Shown here piece by piece: positions 43,661 through 52,468 of a stretch of DNA of 64,000 nucleotides (positions within the stretch are counted from its first letter, which is position 1; each line of letters opens with the position of its first letter). The stretch lies in NCBI GenBank assembly GCA_024655865.1, contig JANLFM010000006.1:1-64000 (forward strand), in the 5' to 3' direction. The notes under the pieces were generated by a model. The model was not told the origin of the DNA. It did no database searches and worked only from the letters and a program-made list of their open reading frames with translations. The stretch comes from Caldisericota bacterium. GTDB taxonomy: Bacteria > Caldisericota > JANLFM01. A program made the position numbers and the translations under genes.

Positions 43661-44139
43661 CTCTCTTTACTTTCCCCCTCCTTTCTCAATAACGCCAGAA
43701 TGCCTAAGACTGCTGCCAGAATTACCAGAATCTGGGGCAATAAATCAAACAGCCTTACCTTCCAAAGAATTTCGCCCACCTCTCCCCAGCTGGTTTCAGG
43801 GATGATGTCCGCCAGGACTTGAGGCCAGAGCGCCTGGAAAAGAAAAAAGACCAGCGCCGCTAAAGCCAGGGAAAGGGCAAGCCATAGGGCAGCGCCCGGT
43901 TGCTTTTTTTCCTTCCTCTTCTGGAGGAAGGAAATCGTGAGCACCGCGAGCACGGTAATCAATCCTGCACCCACTGAGAGTTCAAAAGCTCCCGCCACCG
44001 GGGAATTAAGCTGGTAGAAAGCTATAGAGAGCAGGGCGGAAACCGTCGCCAGGGAGAGGACGGAAAGCAAGGTATCCCTCAAAAAGACAGCGAGAAGAGC
44101 AAAAAACAGAAGAAAACCTAAAGTGAGATAGATCATCAT
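43657..44139 (-). CDS. MbhD-MbhE/MrpB-like membrane subunit (NuoJ position)
   Basis: 160-residue membrane protein, first gene of the operon. 'DTLLSVLSLATVSALLSIAF' (about 22-41) and 'AFELSVGAGLITVLAVLTI' (about 51-69) fit the DUF4040/MbhD domain, and the C-terminal 'LFDLLPQILVILAAVLGILA' the MbhE-like end; in complex I the same place is held by NuoJ. This ties the membrane arm to Mrp/Mbh-type ion-pumping hydrogenases. Confidence 0.82.
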   Translation of the reverse strand: MMIYLTLGFLLFFALLAVFLRDTLLSVLSLATVSALLSIAFYQLNSPVAGAFELSVGAGLITVLAVLTISFLQKRKEKKQPGAALWLALSLALAALVFFLFQALWPQVLADIIPETSWGEVGEILWKVRLFDLLPQILVILAAVLGILALLRKEGESKER

Positions 44140-44234
44140 TCAGGAACCTCTAAAAGATTTTTGTTTCCTTCTTTAATCTTAAAACGAGATTTCCAGAAAG
44201 TGCCGCATATCGTGTTCATCTTCGAGACCTTTTT

Positions 44235-44262
44235 ATTATAAATTGCTTTCAAAACCTGTCAA
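44235..44262 (-). promoter_or_regulatory. consensus promoter of the group 4 hydrogenase operon
   Basis: On the - strand a perfect TTGACA (44262-44257), 16-bp spacer and perfect TATAAT (44240-44235), leaving a leader of about 90 bases before the first gene. The strongest promoter-like match seen in the window, suggesting high basal expression. Confidence 0.85.
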
Positions 44263-44313
44263 CGTATAGGTTAAGGGGAGCTTAAAATTTAAATCCCCTT
44301 TTTCAATATTTAG

Positions 44314-44322
44314 TGGTATAAT
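44314..44322 (+). promoter_or_regulatory. extended -10 promoter of the CHASE4 kinase gene
   Basis: TGGTATAAT is an extended -10 element (TGn-TATAAT) without an obvious -35. It is followed by an AT-rich leader of about 84 bases that contains no SD before the ATG at 44413. It is divergent from the hydrogenase promoter about 50 bp away. Confidence 0.6.
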
Positions 44323-44412
44323 GGCAGAATAGATCTGGGGAGGGTCCGGTTCTTAATGAATAATTTTAATTTTTTACTGAAGAATAATTCTAATTAATTT
44401 TTTATTTGCCAA

Positions 44413-46518
44413 ATGAAAATCGGCCAAAAGGTCCTTTTGAGCTTCTTCTTGATTGGGGGCATTCCCCTTATCGCCCTGGCCCTCACGGTTTATTTTTTAA
44501 ACTCCCGTGTTTTCCTTGGGGCTGAAGCCCAACATCTGACAAGCTCCCTTTCCACGATGGAATCCTTCCTGAAGCAGGAGAAATCCAGGCTGGAAACCAC
44601 ACTTGAGGACTATGCCCTCTGGAGCGATCACTATCAAGCTCTCCTTGAGCAGAAGGATGCTTGGATCGAGGAGAACGTTACCTCCTGGGTGCCCCAGCAC
44701 TTCGGTATGGAGCTGGTGATCCTCTGGGATCGTTTTGGCAAGACAATTGGCTATGCGGGAGACCCGGCCTCTCTGGATTCTCACATCAGGGAGCTGGCGC
44801 TGACCAAAGCTTTGGGCCAGTCTCAGTTTTTCTCAGGATTCGAGCGCTTGGGTCCTTCTTTAGCCATTTTTGCTTCCGGTCCCGTCCTTACTAACGAAGG
44901 TAAGGGGCCTCCAGCCGGGGCTCTCCTTTTTGTTCGGTGCCTGAAACCAGAGGATTTATCCTTGTTCGAAAGCGAGGGCTCTTTCCCTCTTCTTCTTGTG
45001 GGAAACGACCTTCAGGTGAGCGAAAAATATTCTCAGACCCCACAGCTTACCGAGATCAAAAGCAAGGTTGGGGAAATAACTGCTAACTCTGGTTATTTGT
45101 TCCTTTCTCAAGGAGCTATTTTAACTTCCAAAGCTCTCTTAAATCCCGAGGGAAAGGTTATCGGTTATCTGGGCTTCTTCAGCTTTGCCAGAGAAGTAGC
45201 GCAGGCCAGGGAAAACACCATAATTTTCTCCCTAATAGTGGGGTGCGGGTTCTTAGGCCTGGTCATCCTGGCCTCGGGATTTTTGTATAGGTGGCTCCTT
45301 GCCCCTCTGAACACCTTGAGTCAGGACCTCCGTAGCCTGTTTTCCGGAAAAAGGATCGAGGAGAGGAAGTGGCCTCGGGATCAGGTGGGAGCCCTGGCTA
45401 GCTCCTTGATGGAACTGTACAGAGAATCCCAGGAAGCGCGCCAGAAAGCTGAGGCAGAAAATGCCTGGTTCCGCGGGATTTTGGATTCCTCTCAGGACAT
45501 TCTTTTGATTTTTGATTCTCAGGGAAGGCTCGCAGATGCCAATAAGGCGGCAGAAGTGTTTTTCTCGACTTCCAAAAAACAATTTCTGGGCTTAGAGCCC
45601 GAAGAGGCTTTAAAGAGGTTGAACATAGAACCTGAAACTCTCAGCTCCCGGTTTTGGGATGGTTTGAAAGAGGCCTACTCCTCGGGGAAGGAGACGATAT
45701 ACGAAGGGTACTTTGCCGCCATGGACAAACAATTGCTGGTGAGCTTCCTGCCCCTGTTTTTGAAGAAAGAGCTCAAGGGGGTAATCCTTACCATCAAGGA
45801 TATTACACCGCTCAGGAATTTAGAGTTAGAAAGGCGCACTGTGCTTGAGGGTGTGGTTCATGATCTGGGTTCTCCCATTACATCTCTTCTTGCTGCAGTG
45901 GAGCTTATGAAAAAGGGTTGTGATTCCCCCCAAGCGATGAGTTATCTCAATGGGATGGAGAACAACCTGCTTCTTCTGAGAAACCTGGTGCAAAATTTAA
46001 TAAATTTGAACCGCCTGGAAGCTGGCATGGTTAAGCTGGAGCAAGTTCCCATTAACCTTTCTCAGTTCTTGGAAAGGATTCGCTCCATGTTCCAGCCCCT
46101 CATTCAATCCCGCAGGCTGAATCTGGCAGTTGATTGCCCTGAGGACCTTCCTCCCATTAAAGCGGACCCCACGCGCTTGGAGGAAATTTTTTCCAACCTG
46201 ATCTCCAACTCCGTAAAGCATACTCCTCCTGATGGTTTAATTTTGATCAGCGCAAGGAAAATTGACGATGCAATCAAGATACGCTTTCAGGATACAGGCT
46301 ATGGAATCCCCGAAGAGGAAAGGGATTTCATTTTCCAGCGTTTCGCTCAAGGAAGAAGGGGGAAAAGGGTCGGGGGTAGCGGCCTGGGCCTCTACATCAC
46401 CAAATCCTTAATGGAACTGATGGGGGGAGCGATCAAGCTCGAAAGCGAGAAAGGCAAGGGCACCGTCGTGGAGCTCACGTTCCCCCTCAGCCAGGAAAAC
46501 TTTAATTCAGGCTCTTGA
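44413..46518 (+). CDS. membrane sensor histidine kinase with CHASE4 domain
   Basis: 701-residue kinase. An N-terminal membrane helix (about 8-30), an outside CHASE4 domain with the hallmark 'DYALWSDHYQALL' near residue 66, a second helix (about 275-300), HAMP-like linker, PAS domain (about 350-460), HisKA with 'VVHDLGSPITSL' near 485 and ATPase motifs 'LISNSVKHT', 'DTGYGIPEEE' and 'GSGLGLYI'. CHASE4 ligands are mostly unknown. The gene is divergent from the group 4 hydrogenase operon, so it may control it, but no response regulator lies nearby. The ATG has no SD. It ends 12 bp from the convergent S-layer gene with no terminator seen. Confidence 0.94.
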   Translation: MKIGQKVLLSFFLIGGIPLIALALTVYFLNSRVFLGAEAQHLTSSLSTMESFLKQEKSRLETTLEDYALWSDHYQALLEQKDAWIEENVTSWVPQHFGMELVILWDRFGKTIGYAGDPASLDSHIRELALTKALGQSQFFSGFERLGPSLAIFASGPVLTNEGKGPPAGALLFVRCLKPEDLSLFESEGSFPLLLVGNDLQVSEKYSQTPQLTEIKSKVGEITANSGYLFLSQGAILTSKALLNPEGKVIGYLGFFSFAREVAQARENTIIFSLIVGCGFLGLVILASGFLYRWLLAPLNTLSQDLRSLFSGKRIEERKWPRDQVGALASSLMELYRESQEARQKAEAENAWFRGILDSSQDILLIFDSQGRLADANKAAEVFFSTSKKQFLGLEPEEALKRLNIEPETLSSRFWDGLKEAYSSGKETIYEGYFAAMDKQLLVSFLPLFLKKELKGVILTIKDITPLRNLELERRTVLEGVVHDLGSPITSLLAAVELMKKGCDSPQAMSYLNGMENNLLLLRNLVQNLINLNRLEAGMVKLEQVPINLSQFLERIRSMFQPLIQSRRLNLAVDCPEDLPPIKADPTRLEEIFSNLISNSVKHTPPDGLILISARKIDDAIKIRFQDTGYGIPEEERDFIFQRFAQGRRGKRVGGSGLGLYITKSLMELMGGAIKLESEKGKGTVVELTFPLSQENFNSGS

Positions 46519-46530
46519 ATATAACCTGCC

Positions 46531-48828
46531 TTACCAGACAGGCCCCGTATCCACGTACTCGATCAGCTTCTCGTTACCCGTGGGCATGTGCACACCTTTG
46601 TGGGAGGCGAAGGACTCCTCCCCCCATCCGTAGAACCAGTCCGTGGGATGGCAGTCAGGGAAGTGCTGGACAACTGGCCCTTCAAGGAGTGGTCCTCTTC
46701 CCAGGGCGCGGTCGATCAGGGTTACAGTCTCAGCGCGGATGATGGGATCATCGGGGTGGAAAGTGCCGTCCGGCAGTCCCTCCACAATTCCCAAAACGTA
46801 GGCGGTCTCGATTTCCTTGATCGCCCAGTGCCCGGAGATATCCGGGAAAGGAGGAGCAGGAAGGAAGACTACTGGGTCTATGTCCCGAGCCCGAATCATG
46901 GCTACGGCTACGTTGGCACGGGTGGCGGGCTCATCGGGGCGGAAGGTGCCGTCCGGGAAGCCCGTCATAATCCCAGCCCTGTGCACCGCTTCCACATACT
47001 TGAAGCTCCAGTGACTCGGTGGGACATCCGCGTAAAATTGCTCGCCGGTTACCGTGCTCTCCAGGTGGAGCAGTCGAGCAATAATCGCTGCGATCTCGGC
47101 CCGGGTGACGTTCCGCATGGGTCCAAAAATGTTCCCTAAATCGCCAGTGTAGCCTTTAATGTAGGCTTCGTGGATTTTACCGCCCACAATGACCACTTCG
47201 TCCTCAGACTCCACGGTCAAGGGGGGTCTTGTGGAGGTGGCTACGGCTTTATTGCGGATCAGCGTGCCGTCGGGAGTGTCCGGGTCGACCTTCACGATCA
47301 ACTTTAAAAGCCGCCATTCTCCAGGGGCGAGGTTCCCCAGGTCCCAGGTGGTGATCTTCGTTGCCGAATCAAAGGTGCCTGCAGGGCCCCAGAGAGTAGC
47401 TGGGGCGTCCACAAAGGTGGTGTGGTCAGGAAGGGAATCCGTGACCTTTACGTAATAGAGGGTCTGATCCCCCTTATTTGCCACCAGGATGAAGAAGGTA
47501 ATGTTCTCCCCGGCCATCACGGTATCCGCCGTGGCCTTCTTCTGAATGGTGAGAACTGGCTTTCCGGAAGGCCCGGGAACCGTTTTCAGGGCGGAAAAAA
47601 GGATGTAGCGCCAGAGAACCGCCACCGTGGCCGGGAGCTGTTCCCGATAACCCAAAACGGGAACCGGCGAACCCGATACCGCTCCGGTAGCGTTGATCCC
47701 CGAAACAAAGAACTGATAAGTAGCCCCAACCGGTGGGGAGGGGTTCATCAGGTAGACCACGAGCAGGTATTTTGGTTCTCCCAATTTGATCAAAAGCCCA
47801 GGTGCAGGGAAGGTAAAGGTAATTGAGCCGTTGTCCGAGGGGTAGGTCCCAGAAGCCAGAACGGGCTCTGTGCCGTCGTAAAGAGCGTCCTGATTGGTAT
47901 CCTCAATTAAAAGCACATTGGCAATGTCGGTCTGGTCATTGCCGGTGCCGGTGGCGGTGATGGTCAGGTCGTTCAAATAAACATTTTCAGGAATAACGTC
48001 CTGGGATTGTTCCTCGTCAGCAGTGAGCACAAGCTCCATCATCTCGTTAAACTTGTCTCCCGGATCATAGTTATGATCGGGCGGGGAATTCTCGCTCTCG
48101 AAGATGAGCAGCCGGCCGCGGGGGGCGCCCCAGCAGTCCGAGGGAACCATATTTCCCCAGGTATTGGGAATCATCCAGTCAGCTTTTGTCGCGCTCGCAG
48201 GGGGCCAGTAATAGTAAATGGGTTTGCCGTCGGGATCCATTGCTACAGCATCAAAGAGGCAGCCCTTGGGGGAGGGATCGCAGATTTCAATCCCTAAAAA
48301 GTCATAGGGAATAGCCATCTCCACAAGCCAGTATTCCGTGCCTGAGGTGCTGATTGCCCCTGAGAACCCGGGGGGTTCGGAGATCGTTTGCCAGCCAGTT
48401 CCTGTTCCTGTGGCGAAGATAAAGGGTGTTTCTCCCGCTGGATATTGTTGCCTGATGATGATTTGTCGGTCGTCAGTCTGGGGTTTGGAACCTAAATTGT
48501 GCAGGGAGCACCATTCAAAACTTAACGGGTGGTATATACTTGGAACGGCGTAGTACAGATAAAGTCGCCCCCCGCCGGGATAATCCCCGGGGATGGCCTT
48601 CATGTAGACCGCTATTTGCGGCCCACCATCTATACCGAAGGAAATGTGATTGGCATCAGACCACTCATCTCTGGGAGCAAGCTGGCCGTCGATTTTGGGC
48701 GTGGTGCCAAAATCTGCGGAACAGGTCCATTCCTCGTTGTGCCCGGATGTGGAAGAGGGCAGATAGGCGAAGGAAATCAGAGAGAAAACGAGCAACCAGC
48801 TCAGGACCACCTTCAATTTTCCCAACAT
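46531..48828 (-). CDS. S-layer homology domain surface protein
   Basis: 765-residue secreted protein. A signal peptide (hydrophobic core 'VVLSWLLVFSLISFAYL') precedes a CBM9/DOMON-like beta domain (about 35-220, starting near 'KIDGQLAPRDEW'), a middle beta region (about 260-400), a DUF11 repeat (about 425-550, 'VMAGENITFFILVANKGD') and three C-terminal SLH motifs (about 570-740; 'GFPDGTFRPDEPATRA', 'GLPDGTFHPDDP') that hold it to the cell wall, the first one degenerate. The open frame reaches 48855, but the GAGGAGG SD fits the ATG at 48828. Probably a structural or sugar-binding envelope protein. Confidence 0.92.
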   Translation of the reverse strand: MLGKLKVVLSWLLVFSLISFAYLPSSTSGHNEEWTCSADFGTTPKIDGQLAPRDEWSDANHISFGIDGGPQIAVYMKAIPGDYPGGGRLYLYYAVPSIYHPLSFEWCSLHNLGSKPQTDDRQIIIRQQYPAGETPFIFATGTGTGWQTISEPPGFSGAISTSGTEYWLVEMAIPYDFLGIEICDPSPKGCLFDAVAMDPDGKPIYYYWPPASATKADWMIPNTWGNMVPSDCWGAPRGRLLIFESENSPPDHNYDPGDKFNEMMELVLTADEEQSQDVIPENVYLNDLTITATGTGNDQTDIANVLLIEDTNQDALYDGTEPVLASGTYPSDNGSITFTFPAPGLLIKLGEPKYLLVVYLMNPSPPVGATYQFFVSGINATGAVSGSPVPVLGYREQLPATVAVLWRYILFSALKTVPGPSGKPVLTIQKKATADTVMAGENITFFILVANKGDQTLYYVKVTDSLPDHTTFVDAPATLWGPAGTFDSATKITTWDLGNLAPGEWRLLKLIVKVDPDTPDGTLIRNKAVATSTRPPLTVESEDEVVIVGGKIHEAYIKGYTGDLGNIFGPMRNVTRAEIAAIIARLLHLESTVTGEQFYADVPPSHWSFKYVEAVHRAGIMTGFPDGTFRPDEPATRANVAVAMIRARDIDPVVFLPAPPFPDISGHWAIKEIETAYVLGIVEGLPDGTFHPDDPIIRAETVTLIDRALGRGPLLEGPVVQHFPDCHPTDWFYGWGEESFASHKGVHMPTGNEKLIEYVDTGPVW

Positions 48829-48898
48829 AAATTTACACCTCCTCATTTCTTGCAATTTGATTTCTTAGCAGGATGTAATTGGTTAATCTTTCCCCCAG

Positions 48899-48904
48899 AT
48901 TATA
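48899..48904 (-). promoter_or_regulatory. candidate -10 for the S-layer gene
   Basis: ATTATA reads TATAAT on the - strand, about 70 bases before the ATG at 48828, in the AT-rich gap after the aminopeptidase gene. The matching -35 is weak (TTTCTT-like), so the call rests on the -10 and the need for a separate high-level promoter. Confidence 0.4.
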
Positions 48905-48932
48905 AGCTATTTAAACTCACAAAGAAATTATT

Positions 48933-50039
48933 TTAAAAATTTAAAAATTTTCCGTTCTCGTAGATCACCTTTCCGTCCGCTTTCACCCTTGAGCCGTTCT
49001 TCATCTCCCGCACTATATCCCAGTGGATGGCTGACTCGTTCACTCCTCCAGATTCCGAATAGGAGTTCCCCAAAGCGAGATGCACGGTGCCCCCGATCTT
49101 TTCGTCGAAAAGGACGTTTTTGGTGCAGATCTGGATGCCGAAGTTCGTGCCGAAGGAGATTTCGCCGATCCTCCTGGCCCCGGGATCAATTTCCAAAGCG
49201 GCTTTTAGGCTCTCCTCTCCCTTTTCTGCAGAAAATTTCACCACTTCCCCGCGCTCGAACTCCAGGCGTATTCCCTCCACGGGCTTCCCGTAGAACTCGC
49301 TGGGGTATTCAAAGTAAATAAATCCCTCGGCGGAATCCTCAATTGGTCCCGTGAAGATCTCCCCGTCCGGCATATTGATTTTGCCGTCGCAGTTGATCCA
49401 CTTTCTTCCTTTGACCTTCATCCTCAAGTCGAGATTGGGGCCCTCAAAGTGCAGCTCCTCCACCTGACCTAAGAACTCGGCCAAACGCTCCTGCTCCTCG
49501 TGCACTTTCTTCCAGTAGCCCACGGGATCATTTTCGTCGGGCATGCAGGCCTGGAACACGAACTCCTGATAATCGGAGAGGGACATCCCGGCCTCCTGGG
49601 CCAGAGCATTCGTGGGGTAATCAAAGCCCACCCATTTGATGCCCCCTTCCTCCCTGGACTTCATGAACCTCTTCATAAGTGGTTCCAGAACCTTGCGCCT
49701 TCTTGCAATCCTTTTGGGATCAATGCCTGCAAGCTCCCTCAAATTTGCCGGGGCTCCGATCCCGATTTGGACGTCGAGGTGCTCTATTTCGAATTTTCTG
49801 ATCTCCGAAACGAAATCCAGTTGCTCCAAAGTTGCGTAGCGGAAGAAGATCTCGTCCAGCCCGTCCAGTCCCAGGCGCAACAGGGGATGGCCTCCGTGGA
49901 GGAGAACCTCCCTGTAGATTGCGCGCACCAGGTCCGCGGCTTCAAGGGTAGAGTTAATGACCACAACCTCTCCTGGTTTTACTTCTACGGAATAATCCAC
50001 AAGTAATTGAGCCAACTTATCAATTCTGGGGTCGCTCAT
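48933..50039 (-). CDS. M29-family aminopeptidase
   Basis: Metal-dependent aminopeptidase of the AmpS/AmpT (thermophilic M29) family, 368 residues, standard length. Visible family features: 'NMPDGEIFTGP' near residue 223 with a metal-binding Glu, 'HLALGNSYSESGGVNESAIH' near 322-341 with the metal His and catalytic Tyr, and 'WDIV' following. Cytosolic peptide breakdown; it overlaps the hydrogenase protease gene by 20 bp, so it is in the hydrogenase transcript, though no functional link is evident. Confidence 0.92.
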   Translation of the reverse strand: MSDPRIDKLAQLLVDYSVEVKPGEVVVINSTLEAADLVRAIYREVLLHGGHPLLRLGLDGLDEIFFRYATLEQLDFVSEIRKFEIEHLDVQIGIGAPANLRELAGIDPKRIARRRKVLEPLMKRFMKSREEGGIKWVGFDYPTNALAQEAGMSLSDYQEFVFQACMPDENDPVGYWKKVHEEQERLAEFLGQVEELHFEGPNLDLRMKVKGRKWINCDGKINMPDGEIFTGPIEDSAEGFIYFEYPSEFYGKPVEGIRLEFERGEVVKFSAEKGEESLKAALEIDPGARRIGEISFGTNFGIQICTKNVLFDEKIGGTVHLALGNSYSESGGVNESAIHWDIVREMKNGSRVKADGKVIYENGKFLNF

Positions 50040-50475
50040 TCTCTTCCTCTCTTTCTTGCACTTCTTTTATCAGGTTTTCCAGTATTTTAATTCCCTTTTC
50101 GGCAGAAGCCAGGGCTTCGGGTGAGAGACCCTCGCCAAAATCAAAATTGTACCCTCTTAGAGAAAGAAGAAAGGCTCGAGGTCGGCGATGATAGAGTTCC
50201 TCGAGCCAGAACAGGAATTGCTCCGGAAGGAGGTGGTGGGAAAGGAAGGAGGGCTTATTTTCCGGGAAAATTTCCCTCACCCGCACTTCCTCCCCTTCCA
50301 AAGCCGCATCTACGAATACGGCATAATCACAAAGCGCCAATTCCTCAAGGAGGTCTAAAGAAAGCTCCTGGAGGAACAACTTCTGGGCGGAAATTTCCGC
50401 TTTCTGGACGACATAATGGCCGATCCCGTCGTCCTGGCGATAAGGATTGCCGTAGGCGATTAAAAGGAGCCTAAT
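50020..50475 (-). CDS. hydrogenase maturation endopeptidase (HoxW/HyaD type) with apparent AUU start
   Basis: 151-residue protease expected to cut the HoxH tail. The diagnostic N-terminal motif 'AYGNPYRQDDGIGHYVV' with the nickel-sensing Asp is encoded, followed by 'AVFVDAALEGEEV'. No ATG, GTG or TTG occurs before this motif back to an in-frame TAG; the first usual codon is a TTG at 50379, which would cut the active site off. The codon at the normal family start is ATT (50475-50473), overlapping the HoxH stop as ATTAG. I therefore call an AUU start; a sequencing error or frameshift from HoxH are the alternatives. Standard gene finders would truncate it. Confidence 0.78.
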   Translation of the reverse strand: MRLLLIAYGNPYRQDDGIGHYVVQKAEISAQKLFLQELSLDLLEELALCDYAVFVDAALEGEEVRVREIFPENKPSFLSHHLLPEQFLFWLEELYHRRPRAFLLSLRGYNFDFGEGLSPEALASAEKGIKILENLIKEVQEREEENERPQN

Positions 50476-51895
50476 CTCTTTGAATCCTTTTTTCCAGTTT
50501 CCCCTCCTGGTTGTAGATTTCTACGATCAGGGGCATCTTCCCCACAGCATGAGTGGAGCAGGAGAGGCAGGGATCGTAACAGCGGATAGCTCCTTCCACG
50601 CGGTTGAGCATCCCTTCCTTGAGGTTTTTGCCGTCCACGAATCCCCTGGCCACGAGGTCCACAGCTTTGCTCATAGCCCAGTTGTTGTGCCCGGTAGCCA
50701 CGATCAGGTTGGATTTCTTCATGGTCCCAGTTCCGTCCACCCAGTAATGGTGAATCAGGGTCCCCCGGGGTGCCTCGATCACGCCGATCCCTTCCTCGTT
50801 TTTGGGGGTGCCGAAAGTGAAGACGTCCTGAGAAAGAATGTCGGGGTCTTTCAGGATCTCTATAGCACGCTCGGCGGCATAGAGGGTCTCAATCAAGCGC
50901 GCATAGTGGTAGTAAAGCGAGCTCTCCACGGGTTTTCCCCCGTTCACCTTTTTGAACTCCAGGAACTCCTTATGAGCCAGAGGAGTGGAGATGGAGTCCG
51001 CCACATTCAGGCGCCCCAGCGGTCCCACGCGGTAGAAACCCTCTTCCGGACCGAGCTCTTTGAAGAATGGGAACTTGAGGTAGGTCCAGTCTTCAACTTT
51101 CTCCCCGATGTATTTCAGGTAATCTTTGCCCTCGAACTCCCTGACGATCTTTCCCTCCTTATCCATGAAGCGCACAATGCCGTCATAGAGCTCTAAGGAA
51201 CCGTCCTTTTTCACAAGCCCCATATACCCGGAGGGGAAGGAAGCAAATTGATTGCACTCCTCCTTGTGCTCGGAAATCCACTTTTTGGCGATCTCGATTC
51301 CCTCCTGAATGTACGGGATTCCCTCCTCCAGGAAAGAGAGCATCTCATCCCTGCGAGCTTCATCGAGGGCGGCGTTCACCCCTCCGGGAACGGCGAAGGT
51401 GGGGTGGATCCTTCTTCCCGCCGTAAGCTCAATGATTCTCTGCCCAAATTTGCGCAGCTTCACGGCCTTTAAGGCTATATCCGGGTTAGCCTGAATCAGC
51501 CCCACCACATTGCGCACGGCGGGGTCCGCATCCCACCCCAAAAGGAGGTCCGGGCCAGCCAGCTCAAAGAAGTGCATGGCGTGGGACTGGACAATCTGTC
51601 CCATGTGGACAAGCTCTCGCAGAAGTTTGGCCGGCCTGGGAATGTCCACGCCGATGACGGCGTCGCAGGCTTTGGCCGAGGCTAAATGGTGAGAGATGGG
51701 GCAGATGCCGCAGATGCGCTCGGTGATCATGGGCATCTCCGAGAAGGGCCTGCCCTCGGTGAATTTTTCATAACCGCGGTACTGATCCACGTGGAAGTAG
51801 GTCTTTTCCACCTTTCCCTGATCGTCCAGGAAGATGGAAACCCTGGCGTGACCTTCAATTCTGGTAACTGGATTTATCGTAATTTTTTCTCCCAT
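50471..51895 (-). CDS. hoxH: soluble [NiFe] hydrogenase large subunit (group 3, HoxH-like)
   Basis: 474-residue catalytic subunit. The nickel ligands are Cys62/Cys65 in 'ERICGICPISHH' and Cys443/Cys446 in 'DPCLSCSTH'. After His449 a 25-residue tail is expected to be removed by the endopeptidase encoded next. The 'INPVTRIEGHARVSIFLDD' opening is typical of group 3 cytosolic hydrogenases (3c/3d). It pairs with the HoxY-like subunit 8 bp upstream and with the diaphorase genes before that. Reversible H2 oxidation in the cytosol. Confidence 0.96.
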   Translation of the reverse strand: MGEKITINPVTRIEGHARVSIFLDDQGKVEKTYFHVDQYRGYEKFTEGRPFSEMPMITERICGICPISHHLASAKACDAVIGVDIPRPAKLLRELVHMGQIVQSHAMHFFELAGPDLLLGWDADPAVRNVVGLIQANPDIALKAVKLRKFGQRIIELTAGRRIHPTFAVPGGVNAALDEARRDEMLSFLEEGIPYIQEGIEIAKKWISEHKEECNQFASFPSGYMGLVKKDGSLELYDGIVRFMDKEGKIVREFEGKDYLKYIGEKVEDWTYLKFPFFKELGPEEGFYRVGPLGRLNVADSISTPLAHKEFLEFKKVNGGKPVESSLYYHYARLIETLYAAERAIEILKDPDILSQDVFTFGTPKNEEGIGVIEAPRGTLIHHYWVDGTGTMKKSNLIVATGHNNWAMSKAVDLVARGFVDGKNLKEGMLNRVEGAIRCYDPCLSCSTHAVGKMPLIVEIYNQEGKLEKRIQRD

Positions 51896-51903
51896 AGTTC
51901 CTC

Positions 51904-52446
51904 CTAATCGTACTTCAGAAGCTCTTCTTTGAGCTCTGGGGTTTTCCCCTCCAGGATATCCTTGAGCACTTTATAGATAGCGTCCGCCGAGGGAGGGCAA
52001 CCGGGAATGTAGAAGTCCACCTTTACCACTTCGTTCAGGGCCATGCACTTCTTGAGGTGTTTGCCAATTCCCGGACCCTGGGGGATCTTTCCCTCCACCG
52101 TGCTCTCAGTGTTTACATATCCTCTTTTTAAAAGCTCCTCGATGGGAATGTAGTTTCTCATGGTGTTGATCCCGCCGAAGACCGCACAGTCCCCTAAAGC
52201 AACCAGGATCTTGCAGCGCTCGCGGAAGAGTTTCGCTACCTCCTCGTGGTGGTCGGTGGCCACTGCTCCCTCGAGCACCCCGATATCCGTTCCGAAAGCG
52301 GGGACCTTAAGGTCGGTTATAGGTGTGGCGGTGATCACCAACCCCTCATTGATCAGCTCCACTAATCGCTCATCCATATCTAAGAGGGACATGTGGCAAC
52401 CCGCACACCCCTCTAACCAGTCGCTCGCTAAGGTTATCTTCTTCAT
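51904..52446 (-). CDS. hoxY: soluble [NiFe] hydrogenase small subunit (HoxY-like)
   Basis: 180-residue subunit with the proximal [4Fe-4S] cluster. Ligand motifs 'GCAGCHMSLLD' near residue 13, 'GDCAVFGG' near 86 and 'GCPPSAD' near 150. Short, one-cluster form as in group 3d enzymes, without signal peptide. Links the nickel site in HoxH to the NuoG-like subunit encoded just upstream. Confidence 0.95.
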   Translation of the reverse strand: MKKITLASDWLEGCAGCHMSLLDMDERLVELINEGLVITATPITDLKVPAFGTDIGVLEGAVATDHHEEVAKLFRERCKILVALGDCAVFGGINTMRNYIPIEELLKRGYVNTESTVEGKIPQGPGIGKHLKKCMALNEVVKVDFYIPGCPPSADAIYKVLKDILEGKTPELKEELLKYD

Positions 52447-52468
52447 GGCGTTCCTCCTGACCTTTGCC

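Noticed and set aside
35395-44139. Reading the cluster as respiratory complex I (nuoA-N)
   Set aside because: The NuoD-like subunit keeps both CxxC nickel motifs and a cleavable tail, a HycI-type protease is present, the NuoB-like subunit has the hydrogenase form of the cluster motif, and NuoE/F/G genes are not in this operon.
46588-47139. 183-codon open frame on the + strand opposite the S-layer gene
   Set aside because: The - strand holds SLH motifs throughout this stretch; the + frame has no domain or ribosome site.
50480-51196. 238-codon open frame on the + strand opposite hoxH
   Set aside because: Antisense shadow of a gene with intact nickel-ligand motifs; composition looks like back-translation of the other strand.
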